Translations under genes and position numbers: made by a program
Source: Delphinapterus leucas
Taxonomy: Eukaryota; Chordata; Mammalia; Artiodactyla; Monodontidae
DNA: 64,000 bases
Assembly: GCF_002288925.2 (NCBI RefSeq)
Contig: NW_022098045.1
Coordinates: 1,996,237 to 2,060,236 of the forward strand
Direction of reading: 5' to 3'
Shown here: piece by piece, positions 11,727 to 22,971 of the stretch
Numbering within the stretch: position 1 is the first letter of the stretch
How the letters are laid out: every line of letters starts with the position of its first letter
The notes under the pieces: generated by a model
The model's database searches: none
Told to the model about the DNA's origin: nothing
What the model saw: the letters and a program-made list of their open reading frames with translations, nothing else

Positions 11727-12424
11727 CATAGCATTAGAAAAATCATCATTTTGTAACTCCTAATGTAATATTTGAGCCAGGAAAAGATCATTAGTGGATG
11801 AAAGCATTAGATGAAAGGGTTTATGAGGAATTTTATAATGGAGGCATCAGCTTGTCGCCACCGGAACTCAATGATCAATCTTAGCATCATAAAAGTGGGA
11901 CAACCAGATGTTGTATGCTTCCTGCTGTGATATAATATGAAGCATCCAATTCTACCTTTGAAATACTTTTACCAATAAAGTTAAACAGTCATCTATTAAA
12001 ACTCCCAGAGCTAACTTCCAATCAAATGTAATACGTTAACTTAACTTGGATGAAGCAAATGTAGCAAAATCATGATAATTACTGAATCTGGGTGTAAAGT
12101 ACAGAGGGAGTCAATGATCTATTTTTCCTAATTTTGTGTATATTTTAAAACTTTATAATTGAAAATAACCATTTAACAGAATCAGGATGTTACATTCTTA
12201 TATATCTTAAACCCCCAAAATATTGCCCCTTAGTGGTATACAGAGGCTAACCAGACCATAAAACATTATGAGAGGGATGATTTTTCAATCTGATATTTAT
12301 TGGAGTTGGCACCAGCCAACAATAAGAATTGCATTTTTCACTAAAATTTAAGGGGCCAAAGTAAATGACCAGAGACAATAGCCCAGCTACAGCAGAAATA
12401 AATTGAACCCATAATGACTGTTAC
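11727..12424. other. Unassigned, possible old repeat
   Basis: The part around 12,085-12,170 ('actgaatctgggtgtaaagt', 'tttataattgaaaataa') reads like the end of an old medium-reiterated repeat, but I cannot name it. The rest shows nothing. Confidence 0.35.
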
Positions 12425-12640
12425 CAATAATGATAACATTTATTAAGTGCATATTCTGTGCTGGGCACTGTGCTATGTACTTTACCTCATTTCAATTATG
12501 ATCATCACAACACAGTGAATATTGATATCTTCAGTTTAAAGATCAACTAAGGCTAAGAAAGATGTTAATTATTTTGATTAAGATCACAGAGCTAGAATAC
12601 AGAATTCAAACCCAGCACTTACACCACAAAGATCATATTT
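12425..12640 (+). mobile_element. MIR SINE
   Basis: Degenerate MIR text: 'gtgctgggcactgtgctatg', a decayed 'gaggctaagaaag' zone and 'agatcacagagctag' then 'attcaaacccagca'. It is ancient and has no TSD. Confidence 0.75.
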
Positions 12641-13329
12641 TTAATTCTACACCAGGGGCAGTCTGTACTCACATCCATGACCCCATTCCCCACAACCCAA
12701 TATTTCCCACAAAACCACAAAGAGTTTATTGCAAGCATGGTTAATGTAAATACATAATGATGTACTCCTCTATAGTTTCAAGAAAGAAAAGTATACAATC
12801 TCAGCATCTGAATCTCTCTACTTTATGAGTTTTGGAGAGAGAAAAAAACTGCTTTCCACTATCGTGATTAAAAATGCAGGTGTTTACTTCCTCAATTTCC
12901 CTTGAGCTAGGGCATGAGCTATGCCCTACCCTCTAGCATATAACACATTTGCCCCAGATATGGAATTGAGGACCAGTAGACCAAAGCAGCAAGGAACGTG
13001 AAGAATTCTCCCTGGTGGCAGTGGTTTTTGCAGCAAGGTTGAGTGTCCTGGGCTGCATGTGCCTTGTCCAATGTCCAAAGCCATTGGTTTCAAATGTGTA
13101 AACTGCAGGCTTCAGTGCTCAGTCAGAGTAGCAGTGGGTCCTCAAGAGCAAATATGAAGCATGATATTAGACTATGCTGTCTGCATAGCCTCCACACTGT
13201 TTCCCTAAACCTCTTGGTGATTCTGTGACTTACAAAATACCCATTTAATAAGTGTCTTCTCTGCTCATACAGCCACAGTGAATTTCTTGCTAACTAAAAA
13301 CATTAGCTGATTTACCAAAAGAGAATCAA
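12641..13329. other. Unassigned, possible LTR-like tail
   Basis: The part near 13,225-13,300 ('cccatttaataagtgtcttc', 'cacagtgaatttcttgctaa') resembles the end of an LTR-like repeat. No start boundary was seen, so I leave it unassigned. Confidence 0.3.
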
Positions 13330-13740
13330 TTTAGATCGTAATGTCAAAGTATACACCAAAATAAATGCCAAATGAATGAACGGATTAACTGTTTAAAAAA
13401 TAATATATCTAAAATGAAGAAAATGTAGGTGAATATATCTGAATAGGAAAGTTCTTTGTGGCATTTCAAGTAAAAAATTTTTGCATGAATAAAAGAGTTT
13501 TATAATTTAAAGAATAATTATATAAACAATAAGCTAAAAGAAATATTTGCAACCTTTATGGTACAGTTGTACTATTATATAATATATAGATATAATGTTT
13601 TACAAGTTAAGAATATAAACATCAATCAGTAAAATGACAAAGGATATGAATAGAAAACAAAAGAAAAAATATGAGCCAATATACATACGAGAAACTATTC
13701 AAGCTCACTCAATAATGATAAAAACCCACAAGTAACCCAG
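13330..13740 (+). mobile_element. Old L1, distal ORF2 fragment
   Basis: Highly decayed, but it follows the L1 order: 'caccaaaataaatgccaaat', 'ggtgaatatatctgaatagg', a 'ttttgcatgaataaaa' zone, 'gacaaaggatatgaatagaa' and 'ctattcaagctcactcaata'. No 3' UTR. Confidence 0.65.
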
Positions 13741-14585
13741 AATTCCCATTCATTTGTGCAACAAATACCATGTGCCTTCTGTGTGCTATTTTAAGTGACA
13801 ATAACACATCAGTGACCAAAGATAAGTCAGTGATACTGTTCTGCTATCATCTCAAACCTCCTCTAGGGTTGTCATTAATCGTCACAATAGCCAGTTGCAT
13901 TTTTCACTTACTTTTTTTCTTGCCTAAAATCTGGTGAGAAAATTTAATGATCAGGAAAGTACTCAAAAGGCAGAGAATGAGAAATGAGCAATTATACATA
14001 ATAATCTACAAAGTGGATAAACATATGGGAATAGTTACATGAAATTTATCAACCTAATGAGTAAGCGAACAATGGTCAGGAGGTGAAAAAATTAGTTACT
14101 CCCAAATATAAGTCAAAAAGTAAGTCATTTTCTAGGAAAAAAATGAGGCAGACATGCTATTTTAATTTATGTCTATGACTTGCTTACTCAGACTCCAAAA
14201 TTATTCAAAGGAAATTGCAGTATGTGACAAACACTCAAATATTCCCCACAGTCCTACAAACTTTGTACTTGACCTCATTTATCTTCTCTGCAGTGGTGAT
14301 TTATGCTGGAAATAAAAGTATGCCTTGATTGTTGATTTTCATTTCTAAAACTACAAATTTATCTTTAACTTGGTGTGGTCGGTCAATCACTTAGGAGGGA
14401 CCAATTTAGCCCTCACGGCTGTGATACATTAGGGAAGGAAATTCTCAGAAAGCTATAGGTCATTGGTGATACATTTCATTGTATGACTTTACTGAACTAT
14501 TCCTAGGGTTCATGGGCCCTGGGAAAGATGTTCACTCCAGTGTATCAATTACATGTTTTAAACTTATCCAGCAGTTTGTGATTTT
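13741..14585. other. Unassigned intergenic sequence
   Basis: No feature recognised. Confidence 0.45.
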
Positions 14586-14589
14586 CTGA

Positions 14590-14760
14590 GTTCCATTTTT
14601 AAAAAGTAATAATTAGATAAGAGTAATTAAAATATGTTGAATTATGGAGTGTTAAATATTAGTTTAGCAATCATGTAGTACAAATCTCTACCAACCATAG
14701 CCATTGACTCTTTCTCCCTCAAATCCTGACTTATTTCAATTCAACCTGGATTCAGGTTCA
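14590..14760 (+). repeat. Diverged repeat pair, copy 1
   Basis: This segment matches 21,350-21,540 in the same orientation. The best block is 'caaatcctgactta' plus 'tcaacctggatt', preceded in both by an AT-rich 'taattaaaatat' zone and 'tacaaatct'. By eye about three quarters of bases agree over the core 100. The family is unknown to me. Confidence 0.55.
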
Positions 14761-14999
14761 TCACCACCTTCCATAAGAAGCCTGAACAAGCTTGGTTTAT
14801 AGCAACAGAGGTTGCATGATATATCCCCTTTGTTCTCACCAAAGAGAAAAATGTCAACATAATTTTGAATTTAATAAAGTCCATTAATCTAAAACCAGCT
14901 AAGTTTCCACTTGAAGTAAATACTTTTATTGACATTTTCAAGACTTAAAAATATAAAAATATTTAAATGATGTATTCATGAATAATTTAGGATATTACA

Positions 15000-15935
15000 T
15001 TCGTTTTCTATTGCTGTGTAACAGTTTACCACAAATTCAGTGGTTTAAAATATCCATGTATTATCTCACAGTTCCATAAGTCAGAAGTTCAGATGGGCTC
15101 CCCTAGGATCTCTGCTTATAGTATCCCAAAACCAAAATCATGGTGTCAGCCTGGCTAGGGAAAAAAATCCATTTCCAAGTTTATTAGGGCTGCAATAATA
15201 AAGACTAAGTGTCTTTAAACAATGGAAATTTATTTTCTCACAGTTCTGGAAGCCAGAAGTCAAGATTTGCTGCCAGGAGCCGTGATTTCTTCTGAGGCTT
15301 CTCTCTTTGGCTTGCAGATAGCCATCTTTTCTTTGTCTTCAATTTGTCTTCCTTCTGTGCATGTTTGTGTCCTAATTTCCTTTTCTTACTGTATCAGATT
15401 AGGGCCCACCCTAATGACCTCTCATTCTAATTAAATTACTTCTTTAATCACCCTATCTCTAAATACAGTCACATTCTGAGGTACTGGCTGTTAGGGCTTC
15501 AGCATATAATTTTATGGGACACTATTTAGTCTATAACAAAGCTAAATCAGCTTGCTGATAGAATTCAGTTCTTTGCAGTTGTAGGTCTGAGGCCCCCTTT
15601 TTTTTAAATGGCTGTCAACAGGGGACAACTCATGGCTCTCGAGGCCACCCATGTTCCTTTTCACCTGATTCCCTTAGTTCTCAAACCAGCCTCCGGTCCT
15701 TGAATATTTATACCTCAAATCTCCCTGACGTTTCCTTCTGCTATCAGCTGGAGAAAACTCTCTGCTTTTAAGGGCTCATGTGATTAGATTAGGTCCAGAA
15801 AGAAAACCTCCCTATCTTAAGGTCAACTGTGCCGAATAATATAATTGTGGCAGAGACAACTCAAACTCACAGGTTCCAGGGATTAGCGCAGGACATCTTT
15901 GGAAGGCCATATTAGAAATTCTGCTTACCACAAAT
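15000..15935 (-). mobile_element. MLT1-type MaLR LTR, antisense, split
   Basis: The 3' end of the LTR is at the left ('tctattgctgtgtaacagtt', 'tattatctcacagtt') and its 5' end at the right, whose reverse complement begins 'tgtggtaagcagaatttcta'. A second MLT1-type LTR (15,170-15,541) interrupts it. No internal retroviral sequence. Confidence 0.75.
15170..15541 (-). mobile_element. MLT1A/B-type MaLR LTR, nested
   Basis: Antisense LTR: 'atttattttctcacagttct', 'gattagggcccaccctaatg', 'atacagtcacattctgaggt', ending near 'gtctataaca'. It lies inside another MLT1-type LTR of the same orientation, so it inserted later. Confidence 0.8.
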
Positions 15936-16529
15936 ATTGAAGTTACATTTTCAACAAATGGGTCATTTTGGCATGGCAAGAATTAAATATATAATGAAAG
16001 ACATGAAGTGGCCTAAAAGAATGTGCGTATGAGGAAGTTCTCCTGTGTGATTCTCATCACCTTCATTGGATATTCCTTGAAGTTAGCAGACGGAAAAACA
16101 AGCTCTGTGTTCTGTACTCTACATAGAATTTTACCAATGCTCTAAGCTAGTCCATAATATCTGAAGACAGTTTTAAATTTGGAACAGTAAGAGCCACTGG
16201 CTAAACTTAGAGCCAAGAACGTAACAAGAAATAACAATTTAAAGATGGTTTTTCAGATATTCAAAAAATACCCAATTTCATTTTCCCAATTGTCTAAATT
16301 ACTCCCTGTTACTTGCTGAGGTGGTTACACAAGAATATACTTTCATGCATACTTGACTGAGCCCATATGTATACCACATTTGATAAAAAACTAATCACGT
16401 AGGCTCTAAACAATTAACATGCTAATGGGAAAGGGTGACTGGTGGTGGGCTTATGGAGGGGAAAATGCACAAATTTATGTTTCAATGTCACATGATTCAT
16501 AACTGAAATAAAACTTTGCTGGATTTTTC
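15936..16529. other. Unassigned intergenic sequence
   Basis: No feature recognised. Confidence 0.45.
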
Positions 16530-17365
16530 ATCATCTCTTAACCAGATTATTCCAATAGCCTTCTTACTGGTCTCTTTTACTCCAATCTTGTTCTGTCTCC
16601 CTCCAATCCATTCCCTACACTGTTGCCAGAGTGATCTTCCCCCTAATATTCCCTACTACCGAGAGGGTGAAATCCAAACTCCTTAGCATGGCACATGTTA
16701 TCCATGAATCCCTAATGGTCTTCAACTATTTTTCCAGGCCCATTTCCTGTCATGGCACTCTGGTACTCATGCTCTAGCCAAATGATATACCAATGAGTGT
16801 TTCTGTAAGCACACTATTTTTTACCATTTTATTCTCAGGATGTAATGGATATTACTAGAATGCGTTAAATGAATGAATAACTTATGTTCTGACCTACCTC
16901 TGTACATTTCTATTATGTTGATACTTAACAGAAATTCTCACTCTAGTGCCTATTGTTTCTCTTTGAATTCTCATTCATGCTACCAAATCCTGCTCAAGTG
17001 TCATCCTTTGCTGAAGCTTTTCCTGATCACTACCTCCATCCTACAGTGGGTTTAATTATTCTCTAATTAATCCCACTTTGTGTATCCTTGCGAATTCTTT
17101 AGCACATAAATCACACTTTAATCATACATTTTTATGTTCTTTTTGTGATCCATAGACCAACAGTATCAGCATCACTTGAGAACTGTTTAAATTTTGGGTT
17201 CCCACCTCGGAGCTGCTGAATCAGAAAATTTGCGGGTGGGGGAGGTTAAGCAAGCTCTTCAGATGATTCCGATAAAATCTGAGAACCTACTGTCCTAAGG
17301 ACTTGCCTTATTCATATCCTTACTCATAGCACAAAGTAGATAATAAGCAAATGTTTATTGAGCTG
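16530..17365 (+). mobile_element. L2 LINE, RT C-terminus and 3' end
   Basis: Sense L2: 'ctccaatccattccctacac', 'ttgccagagtgatcttcc', 'gaaatccaaactccttagca', then the 'ctcaagtgtcatcctttgct' and 'cttttcctgatcacta' wording before the 3' UTR. It ends near 'taagcaaatgtttattgagc'. A MER20-like element interrupts the 3' UTR at 17,145. Confidence 0.8.
17145..17298 (+). mobile_element. MER20-like hAT MITE, partial
   Basis: The phrases 'gaccaacagtatcagcatca', 'cttgagaactgtt', 'gctgctgaatcagaaa' and 'cagatgattccgat' follow MER20-type nonautonomous hAT elements. The 5' ITR is not clear. It sits within an L2. Confidence 0.65.
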
Positions 17366-17950
17366 AACTTTAGCTTCTAAGCCTTTAATTTAGTACAAAC
17401 ATCACTAGTCTTCTGGATGACTTCCCCAGATAAGATTCTCAAATGTTTAGAAAAAAAAAAAGAGATTTGAAAGATAATTATTGACCCTGAACTAATTTAT
17501 TTTGGCAATGAAACTAGTAAAAAATATATACATATATAAAGTTGTGATGAACTTTTCCAAATAATCTTTATAAGAATGTTTACAAAATATGTCCAAAAAA
17601 CATGGGACCAATGACAGAATTTAGTGCCAATTTATTTTTTCCTTTAAAAAAATTGTCTCTAACCATAAATTTAAGTTATGTGAGGGTCATGAAGTTGTTG
17701 GCAGGAATAGTCTCTCATTGAAACGTAGAATTTGGTTGTTGTAGTAGTTGTTGTGAGTTTCTCTTTACCACAAGAAATTATGTGCTGAGCTATGAATCTT
17801 AGGCATCTAGGGAATTAAGAAATGCTGTGTCTCTCGCCATTTACCTCCAAATAGCATCCTATTCTAACAAGAATGATACTATTAAATGAAAGAAATTAAT
17901 TCTCTTCTGGTTGATATCACCATTGCCTAGTTATCTGACATTGTGTTTTT
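17366..17950. other. Unassigned intergenic sequence
   Basis: AT-rich with an A-run near 17,450. No repeat ends recognised. Confidence 0.45.
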
Positions 17951-17959
17951 CCAAAGGAG

Positions 17960-18700
17960 CCTAAAGGAATCAGAAGCAATCAAAAGTACAGCCTGGAATG
18001 AACCAACATAACAAAACAGAAACAGAGCCATAGACACAGAGAACAACAGGTAGTTGCCAAAGGGGGTGGGGGATAAGTGAAATAGGTGAGGGAGATTAAG
18101 AGGTACAAACTTCCAGTTATAAAACAAATGAGTCACAGAGATGAAATGTACAGCATGGGGAACATAGTCAATAAGAATGTACTATCTTTATATGGGGACA
18201 GATGGTAACTAGACTTATGGTGATCATTTTGAAATGCACAGAAATATCGAATCACTACATTGTGCACCAGGAACTAACATAGTCTTATACTTCAAAAAGA
18301 AACAAACAAACCCCTAGAAAAAGACATAGATTTGTGATTACCAGAGGTGGGTGCAGGGCATGGAGGGCAGGCAGGGAGTGGATTGTATGAAGGTGGTCAA
18401 AAGGTACAAACTTCCTGTTATAAGACAAATAAGTACTACGGATGTAAGGCACAAGATGATTAACATAATTAACACTGCTGTACATGACATATGAAAGTTG
18501 TTAAGAGAGTAATCCTGAGTTCTCATCACAAGGAAAAAATATTTTTTCTTTTTCTTTTATTTTGTATTTATATGAGATAATGGATGTTCACTAAACTTAT
18601 TGCGGTAATCATTTCATGATATATGTAAGTCAAATTATTATTCTGTACACCTTAAACAGTGCTGAAGATCAATTATATCTCAATAAAGCTGGAAGGAAAA
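17960..18700 (+). mobile_element. L1 3' UTR, tandem dimer
   Basis: Two successive versions of the same L1 3' UTR unit. The first runs from about 17,995 to 18,300 ('gtacaaacttccagttataa', 'atcgaatcactacattgtgc'). The second runs from about 18,305 to 18,690 ('gtacaaacttcctgttataa', 'tgtacacctt') and ends in 'tatctcaataaagctgg' and an A-run. A single unit is seen in the L1 at 8,862. No ORF2 remains. Confidence 0.8.
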
Positions 18701-18739
18701 AAAAGAACAAATTTCAACAGCAAAAAATTTTTAATAAAA

Positions 18740-18871
18740 AACTTTTTTTTTTAATTTTTTTAACATCTTTATTGGACTATAATTGCTTTACAATGGTGTG
18801 TTAGTTTCTGCTTTATAACAAAGTGAATCATCTATACATATACATATATCCCCATATCTCCTCCCTCTTGC
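18740..18871 (-). mobile_element. L1 3' end, antisense, 5'-truncated
   Basis: Poly-T start, then 'aacatctttattggactata' and 'aacaaagtgaatcatctata'. It stops after 'ctccctcttgcg'. No clear TSD. Confidence 0.85.
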
Positions 18872-19539
18872 GAGCCTGAAAGCAGCAAATGCTCTTAATT
18901 CAATCCCTGGTATTACATTAACCAAGTAATAGTAAATAAGGATATTATTTGACCAAGTAGTAACCTAGCATTCTTGAACACTGCTTCTGGCACTTTCTTT
19001 GCTTAAGACTAGTACATATATCCAGAATACTATGAGCAGTTCATTACTGATAACATTCCCCTGGTATAAATCAACAGTTTTAATATTCCGCCCTGTGAAA
19101 GAGAAGATCAGAGCAGGAGGAGAAAGGTCTTTCATACCTATGATGAGCCTCCTCTCTAGAATGTATTATACCCACCAGCACCAACCAATCCATCAACACT
19201 TCCTATCCCTTTATGAAAAGAGCTACTCTTTGTTCCATGAAAGTTAAAGATCAACACAGAGGCACCTGAGGTTGAGGTAAACTTTCTGAACTGGCAAGAG
19301 GGATGTACAGAGCCTCCACGTTTTCCTTCCTCTGTCTTTCTGCTTATCAACTAAAAAAAAAAAAATGGTCATGCAAATTTCAGCTACAGAGAAATAATAC
19401 AGGAATTTTGATAAGAGAAGAGCTACAGACTAATAAACCTTTGTCTAAAGCATTCAAGTCCTTAGAAGGGATTAAGAAACAAAGTTTTACTCCCTGCAAT
19501 CAAACGAACAAGATTCCAGAAACCTCTGCATTGCCTACC
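18872..19539. other. Unassigned intergenic sequence
   Basis: No repeat recognised. Short overlapping open frames around 19,000-19,550 have no family resemblance. Confidence 0.45.
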
Positions 19540-19902
19540 GCTATGGTATAAATGTTTGTGTACCCCCAAAATTCATATGTTGAAATCCTAATGCCCGATG
19601 GTATTAGGATGTGGGACCTTTGGGAAGTGCTGGGGTCATGAAGGTGGAACCCTCATGAATGGGATTAGTATTCATATAAAAGAGATGCCACAGAGCTCCC
19701 TAGCCCCTTCCACCACATGAGGACACAGTGAGAAGCTGTTACCTAGAAACAAGAAAAATGCCCTGACCAGAACATGACTATGCAGGCATCCTGATCTCAG
19801 ACTTCCCAGATTCCAAAACTGTGAGAAATAAATTTCTGCTGTTTATAAACCACCCAAGCTGTGGTATTTTGTTAGAGTAGTTCAAATGGACTAAGACATC
19901 TA
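19540..19902 (+). mobile_element. MLT1A/MST-type MaLR LTR
   Basis: Nearly complete LTR: start 'gctatggtataaatgtttgt', 'aaaattcatatgttgaaatc', 'cctcatgaatgggattagta', 'ccccttccaccacatgagga', poly(A) zone 'gtgagaaataaatttctgct', end 'ttcaaatggactaagaca'. About 360 bases, the usual length. Solo LTR. Confidence 0.88.
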
Positions 19903-20071
19903 CTATGTATGTTAATAGATCTGCTACATATAGATAAAAACTCAAAGGTCTCTGTTTATCTATCCAAATTGCTAAAATCCCTAAATAGCCTACTGTAAGC
20001 ACCAAGGTCCATGTCAGATAATGCAACAGAAAGACTTGAAAGGTGTTTGGAAGAGCTGAGAAACTAAAGGT

Positions 20072-20171
20072 NNNNNNNNNNNNNNNNNNNNNNNNNNNNN
20101 NNNNNNNNNNNNNNNNNNNNNNNNNNNNNNNNNNNNNNNNNNNNNNNNNNNNNNNNNNNNNNNNNNNNNNN
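20072..20171. other. Assembly gap (100 N)
   Basis: Exactly 100 N, a common placeholder length for a gap of unknown size. The sequence right of it is the 3' half of a SINE, so the missing DNA includes at least that SINE's ~95-base head and its left TSD. Confidence 0.98.
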
Positions 20172-20281
20172 GCGGCTGGGCCCATGAGCCATGGCCGCTG
20201 AGCCTGCGCGTCCGGAGCCTGTGCTCTGCAACGGAAGAGGCCACAACGGTGAGAGGCCCACGCACCGCAAAAAAAAAAAAA
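20172..20281 (+). mobile_element. CHR-type SINE, 3' half beside gap
   Basis: It starts in the body at 'gcggctgggcccatgagcc' and runs through the usual 'acggtgagaggcccacgcac' end to an A tail. The head is hidden by the gap. The break is technical, not a true truncation. Confidence 0.92.
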
Positions 20282-20540
20282 GATTCAGAACAAGAGGAGG
20301 AGATGAGGGGGCCAATCCCGAAAACCAAGCTGTGCAGCAAGAGCTGGACTATCAGGGTTAGTAGGAACAATGATAGAGGGCCAGTCCCGCAAAAGCTATA
20401 ACCCTGATGAGACACACAGCCAGTGCCAAAGAGAACTCTTCCCAACCCAAGCAAATGAAGGGCGTCTTGTCCCCAGATCTCCCACCAAGATCTTTCATTA
20501 GCCAAACCTAGCCAGGAAGCATTTTTAAGAGGATACAAAA

Positions 20541-20838
20541 GGGCTTCCCTGGTGGCACAGTGGTTGAGAATCCACCTGCCAATGCAGGGGACACGGGTTC
20601 GATCACTGGTCTGGGAGGATCCCACATGCCACGGAGCAACTAAGCCCGTGTGCCACAACTACTGAGCCTGTGCTCTACAGCCCGTGAGCCACAACTACTG
20701 AGCCAGTGTGCCACAACTACTGAAGCCTGCACGCCTAGAGCATGTGCTCCACAACAAGAGAAGCCACTGCAGTGAGAAGCCTGCACACCGCAACAAAGAC
20801 CCAATGCCGCCAAAAATAAATAAATAAATATATTTTTT
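20541..20838 (+). mobile_element. CHR-type SINE, long form
   Basis: Head, repeated 'ccacaactactgagcc' blocks, 'caacaaagacccaatgcc' and an AAAT-type tail. No convincing TSD was found. Confidence 0.92.
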
Positions 20839-20849
20839 TAAAAAATAGA

Positions 20850-21349
20850 GTGGGTGGAGGTGAGTTAGGAAACAGACCTGAGAGCAAATAGGCCACTCTG
20901 AGTAGCTCATTATTGATAACATTCCCATGGTATAAATCATCTCACCTACCATCCTAGTTTTTGTTTTTAATGCTTATTGGGACAATAAAATGCAATGAGA
21001 CATATAGAGCTGTCATTGTTTAACTTTTGAAGATTAATGAATGAATAGTAGCAGTTCTTCTACGTGAACTATTCCTAACTTAGAAACAAAAACTGTTTTA
21101 AAGCTGTTCCCAGAGTGCAGCCATGAGAACATATACACTAGCACTTTTTATTTATATAGCATCATAAATGTATCCCACATGTTACAGCAATTATGCTTCT
21201 CTGAAATGAAATCCTTGCATCCCATGACAGCCTTTGAGAATGGGTTCCCTATGAAAGCATACGGTACTAACTTCATAAAACTCACATGGAAACACATGGC
21301 ATTAAAGTAAGGTTGCACATAACTTGTAGAATGTAGAGAGGATTGATGA
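20850..21349. other. Unassigned intergenic sequence
   Basis: No feature recognised. Confidence 0.4.
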
Positions 21350-21540
21350 GGATTTAGGTAAGAGCATCTTTTAAAAAAATAATAACTATGATGATAATAA
21401 TTAAAATATATTTAATTAAAATATATTGACTAAGTCAAACGTTAACTTACTAATCATCTCTTACAAATCTCCACCCACTACAGCCTTTGACCATTTCTCC
21501 CCCAAATCCTGACTTACTTCAACTCAACCTGGATTGCATG
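21350..21540 (+). repeat. Diverged repeat pair, copy 2
   Basis: Same-orientation match to 14,590-14,760: AT-rich lead, 'ctaatcat', 'tacaaatct', 'caaatcctgactta', 'tcaacctggatt'. The similarity fades on both sides, which fits an unnamed interspersed repeat or a very old local duplication. Confidence 0.55.
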
Positions 21541-21599
21541 TCTCTCACCCACAGAGAATTAGATGCTTATGAGTCTACACAGTAAGGTAAAATTAGGTA

Positions 21600-22440
21600 T
21601 GATTTGTTGATACCATCTGCAGGTATTGTGCTAAACACATTACATACTGCATCGCATTTAGTCCTCCACAAAATCCTATGATTCAGTTACAGAATAAATG
21701 AGTCACAGGTGTGAAGTGTACCATGTGGGAATATAGTCAATAATAATGTAATATCCTTGTAGTGTGACAGATGACAACTAGACTTATCATGAGGATCATT
21801 TTGAAACGTACAGAAATATTGAATCACTACATTGTATACCAGGAACTAACAGTGTTATAGGTCAGTTATATTACAAAAACAAACAGACAAGCAAAAACTC
21901 ACAGAAAAAAGAGATCAGGTTGGTGGTTACCAGAGGTGAGGATTAAAGGGAGGGGGCACTGGATGAAGGCAGTCAAAAGATACAAACTTCCAGTTACAAG
22001 GTAAATAAGTACTATGGATGTAATGTACAACATGATAACTATAATTAACACTGCTCTATGTTATATAAGAAAATTGTTAAGAGAGTAAATTCTAAGAGTT
22101 CTCATTACTAGGAAAACAAATTTTTTCGATTTCTTTAATGTTATATCTATATGATATGATTGATGCTTACTGAACTTATTGTAGGAATCATTTCATGACA
22201 TTTAAGTCAAATTATTATAATGTACACCATAATCTTATACAGTGCTCTATGTAAATTATATCACAATAAAACTGGAAGAAGAAAAAGAAACCCTATGAAA
22301 TGGATATTGTCAATACACTCATTTTACAGACGAAGACACTGAGGCATAGAGAGATTAAGGAATTTGCATGTGGTTACACAGCAGATTACCTAAACAGATT
22401 TTTAGTCTGGCAGAGTATGCGACTTTGCCACTAAAATACA
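21600..22440 (+). mobile_element. MIR SINE, split by L1
   Basis: The left part (21,600-21,688) has 'attgtgctaaacacatta' and 'tagtcctccacaaaatccta'. The right part (22,287-22,440) has 'attttacagacgaagacact', 'gaggcatagagagattaagg' and 'ggttacacagcag'. Together they are one MIR, opened by the L1 3' UTR between them. Confidence 0.8.
21690..22286 (+). mobile_element. L1 3' UTR, dimer-like, in MIR
   Basis: 5'-truncated L1 with parts of two 3' UTR units ('gaatcactacattgtatacc' then 'gatacaaacttccagttaca') and the terminus 'tatcacaataaaactgg'. Probable TSD 'aatcctatga' before and 'aaccctatga' after, both MIR-derived. It has the same architecture as 17,960-18,700. Confidence 0.8.
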
Positions 22441-22589
22441 CTGTTTCTCTAAAACAAACAAAAGCAAAAGAGCAAAACAATGTTGAAGGTAAAGTAAATA
22501 GAAATGACAATGCCCCAACATGAGTGAAATAAATGCTACAAGGAAAGGTACAGTGTGTTACAGGGGCAGAATCAGGGTAGTTTGGTCCA

Positions 22590-22760
22590 TCAAAAGTTCA
22601 CTTAGCCCCTGCTGAGTTTCAGCACTGTGCCAGGTTCTAGGCATATGAAGATCAAGAAGATATGGTGGTACCTGCCTAGAAGAGCACACAAGCTAGTAGA
22701 GAAAAGGGATCTGTGTATATACTACTTACAAAAGCATGCATTACACAAATCATATACAAA
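22590..22760 (-). mobile_element. L2 3' end, antisense
   Basis: Reads 'tttcagcactgtgccaggtt', then 'tctaggcatatgaagatcaa' and 'cacaagctagtagaga', the reverse complement of an L2 3' UTR. Decayed. Confidence 0.6.
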
Positions 22761-22800
22761 TACAGAATGTGCAACATGTAAAAGTAGGCACCATCATTTT

Positions 22801-22971
22801 ATTTTATTTTTATTGGAGTATAGTTGCTTTACAATATTGTGCTAGTTTATACTGTACAGCAAAGTGAATCATCTATGCATATACATATATCCCCTTTTTT
22901 TGGATTTCCTTCTAATTTAGGTCACCACAGAGCATTGAGTAGAGTTCCCTGTTATACAGTAGGTTCTCATT
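22801..22971 (-). mobile_element. L1 3' end, antisense, with 15-bp TSD
   Basis: 'tattggagtatagttgcttt' and 'gtacagcaaagtgaatcatc' mark the L1 terminus. The perfect TSD 'aggcaccatcatttt' at 22,786-22,800 and 22,972-22,986 brackets it. Confidence 0.9.

Noticed and set aside
20014..20658. Frame of over 200 codons across the N gap
   Set aside because: The Ns are unknown bases translated as X, and the rest is SINE. The length is meaningless.
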